Assembly (NCBI RefSeq): GCF_030272615.1
Contig: NC_081407.1
Coordinates: 138,632,897-138,696,896, forward strand
DNA from: Cryptomeria japonica
Taxonomy: Eukaryota > Streptophyta > Pinopsida > Cupressales > Cupressaceae
Reading direction: 5' to 3'
Length of the DNA stretch: 64,000 bases
Numbering within the stretch: the first letter of the stretch is position 1; each line of letters opens with the position of its first letter. The position numbers were made by a program, and so were the translations under genes. Shown here one piece after another: positions 25,214 through 37,498 of this stretch. The notes beneath the pieces are model-generated. The model made no database searches. It was not told the origin of the DNA and was given only the letters and a program-made list of their open reading frames with translations.

Positions 25214-25794
25214 GAATGACATTAGAGACACATTATGAGCACTACATATTATATTTGTGAATTTTTTATTCACTTATAATCTATTTATTTACACATTATG
25301 ACCTTGATTATAAAAGGGTGTATCCAAATTGATATAATTATACTTGTATATCCAAGATTAATGAAATGAGATATATACTTCACTCATAGATTTTTGATCC
25401 ATAATCAACATGAAAATTCTGGTAGACACTTCATTAACATGAATTTTTTGCTATACATACTTAAAATATGACATTACACATGTGGATAATTAACCACAAC
25501 CATAATGCAATTAAGAACATGGAATGCACAAATATTATGAACTCGTTTGAAGCCAATACTTCTATACTCATAATATGTTAGAAAACTTACAAGTAAATAA
25601 TGTAGAAGTGTCAAACAAAACTTGGCTAATGCATGGATAGAGTTTGTGAATTATAACGACTGGAAGCACGCGGTTACTCAGCTAACGCAACTCCTGCAGG
25701 TGGGATTTTATTTTATTTGGCTATGGGCTCTGCAAGTTTCTGTTTGATTGGAATTTTTAGGGAATTGATTATTAAGTATAAGGTTTTTATCTGC

Positions 25795-25902
25795 CGGTTG
25801 TTCGTGTTCACAGTTTCAAGGCACTTAAGATTTTCGCAGTAACTTGGTCGGCTGTTCGTGTTCACATTTTCAGGGCACTTAAGATTTTCACGGTAACTTG
25901 GT
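25795..25902. repeat. 54-bp tandem duplication
   Basis: Two units share TGTTCGTGTTCACA, GGCACTTAAGATTTTC and GTAACTTGGT with about five differences. Confidence 0.9.
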
Positions 25903-27167
25903 ATGTGACGTTGTCTGCAATCTTGCACTTTCTAATGGTTATATGCATTCCTACATTCCTAGATTTCGGTAGCTACTCTCTGCATTTTACATAGAGGGTA
26001 TTTGTGGTGTAAAACATTTTAAGTTTACATCTGTGAGATCATCTTTTGTTTGTTCTTGCATTTTGGTGTTGTATTGGGCATTGAATATGTCTGCGAAGAG
26101 TATCAACCATTTGCAGGGTTTCTCCAGATTTCCTCAACCATCTATTGCCTACTACCATGGATTCTTCTAGCATGGAGTTGGCTATGTCAACAAACCATCA
26201 ACTTGGTTTATTAATTTCTAATATTTATCATACAATTTTAAGCATTTGCCCCCTTGATTTTTAGTAAATTTGCAGTTTATAAATGTGGACTGTGCCTACC
26301 ATGGGATGAAATTGTTTACTTACTTTGCTAGGAATCTGGGTTCTGATTATTTTTTCATTTTGTCCAATATCATGGCATTTACCTCAGGAGGACTTGAATC
26401 AAATAAATTGGGAAGGTGAAAAGGCCCTTTATTCAAATTGAAAATTTAGTTAGCAATTACATACTAGATATAAAAGACACACCACATGAGAAGGACATAA
26501 TGCAAGTGATTTACCTTGTGGAAAACTAAATTGGGAAAAAATGTAATAAATAATCTATTATCATCAATATACTAGTAAGCTCCCCTCTAGGAAGAAACTC
26601 TAGACACCTTATAAAATTCAAATGTGTCCTCACTTCTCCAAGCAATTTTCTCTTACTTGTAACATAGTGAATCACTAAAATTGTGAGTTCATTCCATTCT
26701 CAAGGATCACTATGAACACCTTAAGGAACCCTCTCACTTATATAAAAGGTGTTAATTTTAGTGATAAAAAATAAACAATACAAGAAAAAACACAAGACAA
26801 CACACGCAGATTACCCTGGGAAAACACCAGATTAGAGGAAAAACCTAGCATTAAGTTCAGATCAAAGATTTCAATATAATGTTTGGATTACATGAGAAGA
26901 TATGAGATATACTTATCTGATTGGTGACTAATCACAGTCACTAACTGAAGTCTAACGTGAATCCCTTCGTTCAGTGCCTAATCCAACGGAAGCAAATCTG
27001 ACTGTTGAATGAGATGTCCTTAATTAATATTCCTGATTCACTCAAGTTGTCTGCACTCAGAATAATTCTAATGCATAGTTGATGGTGCTTATAATCATCT
27101 CACTCCAATTTTTTGCCTCCTTAAGTATTATTTTAGACGCCATGATGAGGGCAGTTCTGTTGATGCC

Positions 27168-27283
27168 ATTTAGCATCTGCACTCAACATCTTTTTCTATG
27201 AGGGAGAGAAAGAGGGAGGGAGGAAGAGTTGGTGGGAGAGAAAGAGGGAGAAAAATGATTTAGCATCTGCACTTAACATCTTT
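27168..27283. repeat. 90-bp spaced duplication around purine runs
   Basis: ATTTAGCATCTGCAC followed by CAACATCTTTT (or TAACATCTTTT) occurs at 27,168 and 27,258. Between and after the copies lies GAGAGAAAGAGGGAG, also twice. It is probably a tandem duplication with slippage. Confidence 0.8.
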
Positions 27284-27293
27284 TGTTGGGAGG

Positions 27294-27659
27294 GGTATGG
27301 ATTCTTGTGTCCTATCCATATAGGATTTTTGCACACCACACTATCATCCTTGACTCATGTGTATGATGCAAAGGTAGGGGCATGTATAATGGTTTCAACA
27401 TACAAAGTCAATGATCATACAATCCATTCTTCTAGATACCCTTGGATACATTACTTGGCTTCTAGGCTTGGGAAAACTAATATGAATTGAGCCAACACCA
27501 TGAGGATAGAGTAAAGTATCATGGCAACTGATCATAATTTGTGAAGACAGGGTTCACACCCAAGTGTTGGCTCTCAACAATGCCACACTTCCAAAATTGT
27601 GAGTCTCAAGACTTCTCCTATTGGGTCAACACTCATTGATGGCCACAAGGACAAATCAA
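27294..27659. repeat. 366-bp direct repeat, left copy
   Basis: Nearly the same sequence is found in the same orientation at 44,713-45,081, from GGTAT(G/A)GATTCTTGTGTCC to CAAATCAA, about 90% identical by eye. The two copies bracket the nested copia elements. Sequence outside the repeat edges is not shared. It could be a pair of LTRs of an older small element that received the copia insertion, or a local duplication. No coding content is recognised. Confidence 0.85.
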
Positions 27660-27773
27660 TGTATCTAGACTTCGAACTTCTTACTCTAGGCTTGGAGGAC
27701 CCTACGCAAGGTCTATGAACACTCACCTAGTATTACAATAGAAAGAGCCTTCCTCTAGAACTTTGTTTGCAAC

Positions 27774-29536
27774 TGTTGGACACGATGGATCTCTGAGAGG
27801 GGGGTGAATCAGTGATTTAAACTCTTTTTCTTTAACAAAGAGATACCGGTAGTATATAAAAACAAACTAATTGCTAACTGGAAGCTCAAGTATTGCAAAC
27901 TAGGTATGCAAATAGATTTTCTAAAACATTAACATAACAAAAGCACAAGAATTCAACACACAACTCCATATATACGAGGAAAACCCAATATGGGAAAAAC
28001 CTCAGTGAGAATAGCTGTTGGAGATCTTCTGCTCCAATCCAACCTCACAAAGAAACTCTAAATACAATATTTAGGGTACCTAACCAAGGAGCACCGACCC
28101 CTAATTTATGAGCACCAACTCAAAGGAGCAACAACCCTTGCACTATTTATAGGCTACAACCTAAAGGAGCTACAAACCCTGCACTAAGCTCCAACTTAGT
28201 GAATACAATATAAAGTTCAGTAATACAAATGAAATCACTGTTGCAAATGATGTTTTGTAACCATACAATATTCTGATTTGCTGGTTTCAACCTTACCGGT
28301 CTGTATCCTCTTCTCCCACTTTGCAACTTGGCTCTGCTGAATAATTTTCTAAGTCACCTCTCATAATGCCTTCCCTCCTCAACTCACACTTGATCACTCT
28401 TTATTAGGCACCACCTTTACTGGCTTGCCGCTTCTGTGTTTTACGCTCTCTCCACCAGTTTGTTCCTTACACCGGTTTACCTTACTTCTTCCCATTGGTA
28501 CACTCTTCACTCATAAACACTTCAAGTATTTATCACTTTGGCTCTCAAACAGTAGTTTCACACTTACCTTCACTCTACAACAACAACAATCACAGTCTCA
28601 AGTCATCATCTTTAAACTTGAGGTTTCCCGCCAATAAGCAATTCAAACTTAGGGCAGTTAGGGTTTCCTTCACTCGACCAAATCTATATGAGATTCAATA
28701 CAACTAGCATCGGATCAATCACCTATACTCGAGGAATGCATCTGTACGTGTTTTCCAAAATCCAATGCACATTTTCTAAAGATAGAAATATTGTCCTCGA
28801 TTATGTGCTTTGAAATCTGTCGACACATTTATAGTCCAACTGTTTCCTTCTTGAGGTCATCTTGCAATCTGATTTCTTTGCTTTGAACTGGGCACCAACT
28901 ACTCCCTGATCTTTCTTTGTCATTTCTTCCTCGAGCCACAACAGTCAATTACCATCCCGTGATTTGTGGTTGTTTCATTTGTGTCGACTAGTTGTTTCAA
29001 CAACCAGGTCGATGGAACCTTCACCAACCTCTGCATTCTTGCCACCTCAGCTCCACCTAGAATCACATTGATCATACTCAACTCACCGACACAAGGTCAG
29101 TTTACACTTGATCATTCACCAAACTCATACTGGTACCAACCTTTACTAGTGAGACCTTCTCCTTCTACTAACCGGTAGTGAACACTACACTAGTAGCACT
29201 TCACCTCCGGTGGTTTGTGATCATTTTAACATTTTGTCTCTTCATCATAAACAAGCATCCAATCCTCAAAAATAGTACAAGCTCTACCAGTTATGTTGGT
29301 TATGTCTCAACATGCTAACATGCACATGTATCTTACCTCATACCGATGAGGTCACATATGGTCTCAATAACTACTTGTCTTTCACCATACCGGTTGACAA
29401 GCCTTCATGTTAGTCTTCTCAATTTCTTATGTGCCTTCCACCATACTAGTTCATTCTTCTTTATACCGAATGACATACTTCTACCGGTAGCCTGCTTGCA
29501 GTACCGGTTGACATCAATGACAACTCAATGCCAACA
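27774..29536 (-). repeat. 3' LTR of copia element 2
   Basis: It runs TGTTGGACACGATGGATC to CAACTCAATGCCAACA on the + strand and aligns throughout with 42,653-44,393. It contains several ACCGGT palindromes and the antisense form of the GGTTGGTGCTCCTTTG phrase of copia element 1. The short open frames inside are not genes. Confidence 0.9.
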
Positions 29537-29660
29537 ATCTCCCCCTTTGATATTGATGTCAATATTCACTTTTTCGGTTTCTCTCCCCCTTTGACAACAA
29601 TGATAAAGGGCACCAACAAACTCTCCCTGATTGCATCCGGTTGAGACACACTCTCCCCCT
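29537..29660 (-). promoter_or_regulatory. Reiterated polypurine tracts of copia element 2
   Basis: On the minus strand CAAAGGGGGAGAT (29,549-29,537) abuts the 3' LTR. The same run recurs as TCAAAGGGGGAGAG near 29,585-29,595, and partial versions follow near 29,655 and 29,705. Repeated polypurine tracts immediately upstream of the 3' LTR are characteristic of Sireviruses. Confidence 0.8.
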
Positions 29661-29733
29661 GTGTCCATGATTAAAGAGTCACAAGATAGTTACAATGGTT
29701 GACTCCCCCTGAATCATGCATCCCCTTATGCAT

Positions 29734-31034
29734 TTAAGTGCTGCCAGATAGTGGGACAACTCCCATCTTTTGTCTCAAGTACTCAAATGTTCCCAAAGGA
29801 ACTGGCTTGGTAAATATGTCAACAATCTGCTCTCCTGTGGGGACATATTCTACTAGGACATCTTTTTTTGCTACCTTCTCCCTCAAGAAGTGATACTTGA
29901 TTTCAATGTGTTTTGTTCTTGAGTGCATTACCAGATTCTTGGAGATGTTGATTGCACTTGAGTTATCACATTGAATTCGAATAGGATCTGGAATCTCCAC
30001 CTATATGTCTTTTAGTGTCTTCTTCATCGATAAAACCTATGAACAAGATGTAGCAATTGTTATATACTCTGCCTCAGCAGTAGACAATGACATTGAATCT
30101 TGCTTCTTACTATGCCATGATACTAACTGGTCTCCTAAATAGAAGGCACCTCCACTGGTGCTTTTCCGGTCATCTATACTTCCTGCCCAATTTGCATTAG
30201 TATAAGCCTACAAAGAAAAGCCTTCTTTCTTTAGATACCACATGCCATAGCTAATAGTCCCTTGCAAATATCTGAATATCCTTCTGACTGAATTTAGGTG
30301 AGACTGTTTATGAGCAGCTTGGAATCTTCCTACCATGCAAACAACTTGTACAATATCCGGTCTAGATTTTGTCAAATATAACAGATTACCAATCATAGAC
30401 CTATATAATGTTTTCTCAACTTCCCATGACTCATCTAGTTTGCTCAACTTACAACCGATTACCATGGGAGTACTTACCAGTTACCATGGGAGTACTTATC
30501 GGTTTGCTATCCTCCATTTGGAATTTCTTTAGCATGTCTTTGGCATACTTGGTTTGGGAGATGAAAATTCCTTTCTCCTGTTGTGAGATTTGCAAACTAA
30601 GAAAATAGGACAACTCACCCAACACAAACATCTCAAATTTTGTCTTCATCTACTCTACAAATTCTTTGGACATGATGTCCTTGTCTCCACCAAAGATAAT
30701 ATCATCCACATATACAACAACTATAATCATACGATCTCCATTTACCTTGACATACAAGTTGTTGTCTACATTTCCTTTCTAGAATCCTTGCTCCTTCTAG
30801 TATTTGTCTAACTGGGAATATTATGCTCTGGGAGCTTGCTTCAAACCATACAAGGCTTTCTTTAACCAACATACAAAACTCTCATCTTCATGCAACAAGT
30901 ACCCTTCCATCTATTCTGTATACACCTCTTCTTCAAGATTTCCATTGAGAAAGGTAGATTTTACATCCATCTAATACACTTTATATCCCTTATAGGATGA
31001 GAAAGCTAAAAAAATTCTTATTGCCTCTAACCTA
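29734..31034 (-). pseudogene. pol: Copia element 2 RT (C-terminal part) and RNase H
   Basis: From the edge of the nested element the minus strand reads VARLEAIRIFLAFSSYKGYK, LYGLKQAPRA, an intact YVDD box (VVYVDDIIFGG near 30,695), SYFLSLQISQQEKGIFISQT (30,449-30,649), MVIGCKLSKLDE and MIGNLLYLTKSRPDIVQVVC (30,208-30,465). RNase H then shows IRIQCDNSSAINISKNLVMH, HIEIKYHFLREKV, and VEYVPTGEQIVDIFTKPV (29,734-30,000). Stops are scattered (W to TAG, Q to TAG). The N-terminal part of the RT lies on the other side of the insertion, at 38.64-38.9 kb. Confidence 0.9.
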
Positions 31035-31039
31035 GCAAC

Positions 31040-32168
31040 TGATGAATACTAAGAGGGGGGGGGGGTTAATTAGTATACCAAAAATCTTTGCACTTAAACA
31101 CTTTGCAAGACTGACAGTAAACCGATAAAACAATTTAGCAGACAAACCGGTTAACAAACATGCAAACCAAATAGCTAATAATGCATTCAACCACAAAAGC
31201 AAAAACACCATAACACAAGAGATTTTGACGTGGAAACCCAAATGGGAAAAACCATGGTGAGATGGGACTCACAAGTAACTATCTGCAGAATAGAAACCAG
31301 ACCAGTTAAGGTCTTACAACATTCTTTACCAGAACAGATCCTGTTAGGAATCTCAATCTTTGTTAGGAGATAAGTCCGATTAAAGACTACCTTGCTAGAG
31401 GATTTTAGATCCACAGATGTGAACCACCTTGTTAGAGGATTTATAAGAGGCTTTTGGGCCTACCCGGTTAAGGGCTAAAAACTTGTCAAAGATGTGAGTA
31501 ATCAACAAGTGAGTGATCTAGCAAATAGCATAGATTGATTGGTTAGATCCTTGATAGCTCAATCTTAATGCATTACAACATTACTTCAGTCTTCTACACA
31601 TTCATACTCTCTCTAAATCTTCAGTTACCTTGAACCCTAGCAACAACATCAACCTCAACAACAACAACCTTAGAACCCTAGACATGATGTCCTTATAAAG
31701 GAATCTGATTTCATGCAGGTCCAATAGGATTACAATACAATTTCCTAGGTTCAATGCATCTGGACATATCTGGTAACACGACACAAAAAGCACCGCCAGA
31801 GAGTTAGCACCGTCAAACGATCGGTGGATGGTAACTCATCACAAAATGCTGATTGGTAACTCATTACAGAGTATTACCGGTTCATACAAAATACCGGTTG
31901 TCGGTTTGTCAAAATGAAGACTGGTAAAAATGTGTTATGCCGCTTTAATCCCTCGTACCGCTTGGTATCCATGAACCACTTGAGGTCGACATGCCGCTTC
32001 AGACCGGTAAACACATTCTACAAAACATCAATAGTCTAAAGACTATAATACAACATATCAGTTGGAACAAATACCGGTTGTGCTCTAACTCACACATATG
32101 AAGAGGATCTTAATGCAAGTGTGTGTCCATCAATGACAATCACAACATGAACATAAAAAATGCCAATA
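31040..32168 (-). repeat. 3' LTR of the inner element
   Basis: It runs + strand TGATGAATACTAAGAGGG to AATGCCAATA (C to T in the last CCAACA) and matches 37,499-38,641 across its whole length. It contains TTTTGACGTGGAAACC and many ACCGGT sites. Confidence 0.92.
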
Positions 32169-32180
32169 ATCTCCCCCTTT
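32169..32180 (-). promoter_or_regulatory. Polypurine tract of the inner element
   Basis: The minus strand reads AAAGGGGGAGAT directly before the 3' LTR. Similar runs occur upstream near 32,262 (TTAGGGGGAGC) and 32,424 (CAAAGGGGGAGAAG), repeating the multi-tract pattern of the outer element. Confidence 0.85.
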
Positions 32181-32494
32181 GGCATTGATGGCAACACTTA
32201 GGAAAATAAAATTTTGACATCTAAGTGTTTTACAACAAAAACATGCCATTAGCAAAATTGCTCCCCCTAAGCATATGCACTATCCCTTTAACAATACGAT
32301 GTATAACAATTTTGCATATAGAGCATAAACATTGAGATATCAGAGCATATATCAAAGCATATAGCAAAATTTTAAATCCAGATACTTCTCCCCTATACTT
32401 CTCCAAAATAGATAGAGTACTTCTCCCCCTTTGCCAACAATGACAAAGTACCACTCAACAACCCTGTTTCCATTTGATACTAAATAATAAAATT

Positions 32495-35400
32495 TTATGA
32501 CAACAAGGAGTAATACTTGTCAAAAATAGATTTATAGTCCTGCAAGAATTGTTTCATCGATAGAGACCAGGACTCAAGTAGGGAGGTGGCTACTTCTTTC
32601 TCTGTTTGCATCTGGGAGACCTGTTCTTCCATGGCATCAACCGTGCTCATCTCCTGTGTAACTGTCAAGGCATCCAGGTTCATATAACACTTCTGAAGAA
32701 TTTGCAGACGTGGGAGTAGAACCAATTGTAGCTCCTACAAATCTCTAGACCATGTGCTGATCTCTTGCTCCATTTTGGCTGACTGGATGTGAAACCGGTG
32801 AACGGTTTGCCCATAAGTTGCAAAGGAATCATAAAGTGTCTTGAATGTGCTCATGTAGGACTATAAGTCTGTTTGAAGCTTTTGCTTCTGAGCTAGCACA
32901 TCATCATAGAACAGATGGGGTTGATAGATTTTGCTAAGTAGCAGATTTCCCTCATTTAAAGCATCCCTTATATCCTTTTGTTCTTTCTTCAGTTCAGTCC
33001 AGAGCTCATTCAACTTCTTCACCAGAGATATAGTAAGAGCTTTTTGATGCTCCTTCTTGACATTAGCCTCTACTGCCTCTTCAAGGCTCTACACCTGATC
33101 ATCTACTACTGTGCATAGGAGCTAAATTCTAGCTAGTGATGAATTGGTGTTTGGAAGATTTGTACCGGGTATCAAACCGGTAAGCATATCCACAAGTGCT
33201 CGGATTACATCCTGCTCCTTCCGTCAAATGATTTCAAGGTGCTCTTGAGCTACCTTGATGCTTTGCATTAGCTCCGTTTCACTTGCAGACTAGAGATCTA
33301 TAGGACTGGTGAGATCAGCTGGTTTAGCTTGACTCCCGGTTGCCTTCAGAGTCTCCATCTGGGTGCTCTTCGCTGCTTCTCCTGCCTTGTCCTCTTCCGC
33401 TTTCTTCTTCTCCGCTTCTCTCCTCTTCTCTGCTTCCTTGTCTTCCTCAACATTTTTCTTTTTTGCTTCCTTTGCTTCTCCTGTTCCTTATCTTTTTCTT
33501 CCTTCTTTTTCCTCTTTGCTTCCTTCTTCTTCTTCCTTCTTCTTCTTCTCCTCTTCATCTTTCTTCTTTTTCTCCTCTTCATCCTTTTTCTGCTTCTCTT
33601 CTTCTTCCTTTTTCTGCTTCTCTTCTTCATCCTTCTTCCTCTGCTCAGCCTCTTCCTTCGCCACTTCCTATCTGTCCTCGACTTTCTTCTCATGTTTAGC
33701 CTGATGCTTCTGTCCTGTTGCCTCAGATGGCATCTCTTGGGTAACATTCTTAGCATCCAAAGCATCGACTTCAATGGTGTCAATTAGTTCAACAACAATA
33801 TTTCCTTCATCATCAAATGCTTCATCCAGTTTGGATATAACTAGTTCTTTCTCAGCTTGCCGGTTGGCGAGACGCGCTTTGTGAGTCTGGATATCTATTT
33901 TCATATACAGATGGGTGTCTTTTTCGACATCGGCAACTCTACCTTCTAACAGCCAGAGTCTTCTTTTTCTAGTGAAGAAGAGTCCTTTGTTTTGGTCAAT
34001 AACATCATACAACTCAGAATTTGATAGGTTGGGAAAGTACTGTGCAAAAACCTTCTCCCTAATTTCCCGTTCTTTCTCTATGGCAATTTGCCATCTATTA
34101 TCTAATGACATATATAGAGAATCCGGTGTTTGAGATTTGATCTCTGAGGGCGACCGGTCATTAATACATAAATACTGAATTATTTCCTTTTCAACCGCTT
34201 CCTTTTCATCCTCATTGAAGTCCTCAAAACACTCAAGTAAGTCATTTAGCACTTTTCTCCTAATATTCTTTATTGTTCTTTGAGAATGTGTCAAAGGTTT
34301 ATAGGAAGAGATATCTATATTTACTGGTGCAGATGATGCCGGTTCATTCTTTGTTTTCTTTCTTGTCTGTCTTGCCTTCTTGGGCTGCTCCTTAGACACA
34401 GTTTCCTCTAAGTCTAGAGAGTTGCTTTTTGTCTTCCTTTTCCTCTCAAAGACTTTAGCCGGTGCTGCTTCCAGTTTCTTTTTGGCTGGTGACCACTTGG
34501 TCACTTTTGGAGTCGCAGTAGTAACCGGTGCGGACGCTGCAGGCACTGCCTTTGCCTTCTTTACTGCAGGTTCTTTTCCTTTCCTTGTTGGTGGTTCCTC
34601 AATCGGTGCTATCCTCTCTAGGTAGGTACCGGTTCTCTTCACCTTAGGATCAAGCGGTGAGACAATAAGGGTAGAGGCATAGCCTTCCAGCATATCGTAC
34701 ATCACCTCATAGCCCATTGGCTCTACTTCTTCCTGTCTAGGCTCAACAACCTCCATTATGCATTTATCTACTTGGATGGTGAAGCAGATGTCATCTTCAT
34801 ATTTCTTGATGATATCACTGAGATCCTCATCCTTTGGCTCAATTTTCATCTGAACTCATCAAAATACTTGTTCAGAACATCAGGGTAACCGGTTCCAATT
34901 GCTTGAATGCTCTCCTTGATTTGCTTAGTTACCGGTTGGTCAGGAGACCACTAGACATCTCCTACTCCTGGAAAGTATCCTTGAAAGTAAAAGAACAACC
35001 CGACCAGTAGTTGTCCTAACTTAAGCCTTTGTGCATTATCCTATTTGATCGACTTCAGGTTTGACAGGAGTTGGCTCTGCATACCGATGCACAGGTCAAA
35101 TGATGCATCCTCCTTAATCATCCGGTAAGCGGCATTTACCACTGCAGTAGATACAGAGTTAATTCTACTGGCAAAGAATGTTCGGTAGCCTATCAACATG
35201 CAAGCATACTTAACCAGATCATCGTTGATGGAGTTGACTATCATGCCTCGTTAGTCGCTCACTGAATCGATGAGCCTTGTCATTTCAGTTTTGCTTATTG
35301 TCCTTAGGGTTGACACTTCCCCTGTGTTGCAGAAACTGGTGACTGCATGAATTGCCTACAACATAATATCATGCGTCCTCTCCAGGTACATCTTGTCACC

Positions 35401-35718
35401 GTGGACTCTTCTCAAAATGATCCTTATGTGATCTTCTGTAAAATCTTCCAGGAAGTAGACAACATTGTGGAGTTTCTTCTTCTCCAAGATATCATACTCC
35501 GGTTTGATTTTCTTATCCTTGCCATAAAACAATTTTAACTGGGAGTGGATAGCTAGAGACCCTAGATCTTCAATCTTGCAGTCTATGTAGTCAGAAATTT
35601 CCTCTTCTACTATCACACCAGCTGGAACTTGTGATAGAGCATTAAACTTGGACTTTCATTGAATAAAACTTTCAGATTTAATAGATGCACTAGAACTGGT
35701 ATGAGATGCGGAAGCCAT
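32495..35718 (-). pseudogene. Inner element ORF2, about 1,070 codons, unknown function
   Basis: ATG at 35,718 (MASASHTSSSASIKSESFIQ) starts a frame that can be followed to TAA at 32,495. Roughly a dozen in-frame stops interrupt it, mostly TAG, plus one frameshift near 34,850. Order: a Ser-rich start; a helical globular part (residues about 35-290, with KIEDLGSLAIHSQLKLFYGK and YACMLIGYRTFFASRINSVS); an acidic segment; a basic Lys/Ala/Pro linker (about 34.65-34.35 kb); a second helical part (LLECFEDFNEDEKEAVEKEI); a long Lys/Glu block (33.66-33.38 kb); and a C-terminal coiled coil. The longest piece (33,668-34,849) is open for 393 codons. No membrane segment or known enzyme motif is visible. 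Its place, just before the 3' polypurine tract, is where some Sireviruses carry an envelope-like ORF, but without a membrane anchor I do not call it that. Confidence 0.75.
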
Positions 35719-36170
35719 GATAGAAACTTTAAGAACTTCGAGAAATACCCTTTTAAAACACGTGAATTTAGGGCTTTCTGATTCTCCTTCACTCCACACT
35801 CTGTCGGTTGTTGAATCACCGCTTTGTGTTCTCCACTTGACCGTTTGCAGTTTGAATTTGAATCTCCTTCGCAGTTTGTTAATTTCTCAAGATCTCAGCT
35901 CAAATCACCTCTTCGTCACTCTGCTCTTTGAAAAACTTTTCTTCGCTCGAAAATAAATAGTGAGAAATGATTTGAAAAATGCCTTTAAACATATCTCTCA
36001 CCTACCATCATTAATGCTCCTTTATTAGGGCGTAAACCCTAATTTTCCTTTTTACCATTTTCGGTCTTCTGCCAAGCGACAGGTATCACATACCAGTTAA
36101 GGTCTTTTACCGGTGTAAACTGGGGGTTTGAAACATTTTGCCGTTTGCTCCCCCTAAGCTTTTCTGAGGC
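35719..36170 (-). other. Spacer between ORF1 and ORF2 of the inner element
   Basis: No domain is recognised. On the minus strand it contains ATTTATTTTCGAGCG and a run toward ORF2. TTAGGGGGAGC near 36,150 is another polypurine-like motif. It could hold a promoter or splice acceptor for ORF2, but nothing decisive is visible. Confidence 0.4.
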
Positions 36171-37460
36171 TTAGTTTGTTGATTCCGATATTTCCACACT
36201 AGGTGCATAAACTAGTTCCTCTTGTAACACCACTAGTTTCTTCTTCCAGGTTTTGTTCATATCCACTTGAACGGTGTCAACATCAATGTCTCCTTTCGGA
36301 GTGACTAGTATATCATCAGATATGTTCTTTCTTGATCTACAGAATCTGGCAATGTGACCCAGTTTGTTGCAGTGATAGCAGACCAATCCAGATGCTCTCC
36401 AAGGTCCATTGTTCATGTTTCCATTCTTCCTTCTGCATGTTGCAGCAGTGTGACCATGACCATGATAGATCATACAATTTGCTCTCCATCCGATTGCCAC
36501 TTGATAGCCACCGCTTCTTGGCTGATGATTGAAGACATTAAACCGGTTGTGATTCTGGTTCACAAAAGGTTCAGGACCAACTCCTTGGGTCCTCTAAGGA
36601 TATCTTCCAGTGTCATTCATGACAGACCTACATTCAAATGCTCTATGCCCATACTTGTTGCATGCATAACAGTTACCATTGAATCTATAGGATCTAGGCT
36701 TATCATTTAGGAAATAAGGAAAATTGTTGTAAGCCTTACTTCTACACACATTTGTAGTATGTCCTTCTTTAAGACAGTTAAAACAAACAGGTTTAAACTT
36801 TTGCTTACCTTTATCCTTTGATGCCAATTGTTTCTTTGATGCTCCAGCATTTGTACCAAAGGTCTCACCTTCCTCATGACCGGAATAACCAAGTCCATTG
36901 GTATTCTTGACTGGTTTGGTAGATTCAAGGTTTTGCTCAAGCTTGACAGTACTCTTGTTGAACTTAGCAAGTATTTCCTTTGACTCAGAGAGTTCTTTGG
37001 AAATAGCAGCATTTGCTTCCATCACGTTTTCATTCTCAGAGATGGCACTGTTCAGTTCACCTTGCATGTCATCCTTTTCCACTTTGCTAGCATGGAGTTG
37101 AGCAATTAGGGCACTGATATCTTGTTTTAGCTTGGAGATCTCATGATCTCTTTCTTTCACTAGATCTTCAGCTTTCCTTCGGTTCTCAAGCTCTTGACAC
37201 ATCCGGATAGTCAGTCCTTCCAACTCCTTTCTCAGGTTGGAGTTTGATTCATTCAACTTGTTTACTTCTATAATTAGGGCTTCCATGTTTGCTTTATCTG
37301 TAGAACTATTTTCAGATAGCTCCATCAACTTTTCTGCATGTTCTCTCCTTTTTGCTTGAGATGCCTTGTATTTGACCATAAGATCATCATAGGCTTGCTC
37401 AGACTGAGTGAGCCGTTGAGTAAGTTCCCTCAAGGTGTATTCCCCCATATCTCTTTCCAA
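36171..37460 (-). pseudogene. gag: Inner element ORF1: gag C-terminal half with four zinc knuckles
   Basis: The frame has 430 codons from MERDMGEYTLRELTQRL, interrupted once by TAG at 36,594 (pieces of 288 and 130 codons, same frame). Residues about 8-195 are a coiled coil (KELEGLTIRMCQELENRRKA and similar). The boundary phrase NTNGLGYSGHEEG corresponds to the place in copia Gag just before the nucleocapsid. Zinc knuckles are CFNCLKEGHTTNVC, CYACNKYGHRAFEC, a spoiled one in which the second Cys is Tyr (CMIYHGHGHTAATC), and CYHCNKLGHIARFC. The UBN2 capsid domain present in the outer element is absent. The product could bind RNA and oligomerise but not form a capsid alone. The start lies 24 bases after the primer site, so the missing half is not hidden upstream. 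Confidence 0.85.
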
Positions 37461-37484
37461 GTGGTTAAACTTATAGAAAGGTAG

Positions 37485-37496
37485 GCTCTGATACCA
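37485..37496 (-). promoter_or_regulatory. Primer binding site of the inner element (iMet)
   Basis: The minus strand reads TGGTATCAGAGC two bases after the end of the 5' LTR. It is a perfect match to the usual plant copia primer site. Confidence 0.92.
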
Positions 37497-37498
37497 TT

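Larger units (their letters stand above)
24680..27293. other. Intergenic DNA with short tandem repeats and LTR scraps
   Basis: I see no gene. Three short tandem duplications are listed separately. CAGATTACCCTGGGAAAACA near 26,810, followed by GAGGAAAAACCTAGC, resembles the conserved phrase of copia LTRs in this window, so 26.4-27.1 kb may hold an old LTR piece. A short stretch near 26,090 (SAKSINHLQGFSRFPQPS in the + frame) looks mildly coding but goes nowhere. Confidence 0.4.

Noticed and set aside
25240-25260. CACTACATATT as the terminal repeat of CACTA copy A
   Set aside because: It is in the wrong orientation for that end and no partner was found near 20 kb.
27305-27490. Open frame duplicated at 44,724-44,912 as a small gene
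   Set aside because: It is duplicated only because the 366-bp repeat is. The frame shows no codon-like substitution pattern by eye and no domain.
33329-33787. Phe/Leu/Ser-rich and Arg-rich open frames on both strands
   Set aside because: These are other-frame shadows of the Lys/Glu block of ORF2. The hydrophobic look comes from CTT/TTC complement codons.
32495-35718. TAG as a recoded sense codon
   Set aside because: The same excess appears in unrelated element families together with frameshifts and lost catalytic residues. C-to-T decay explains it without a new code.
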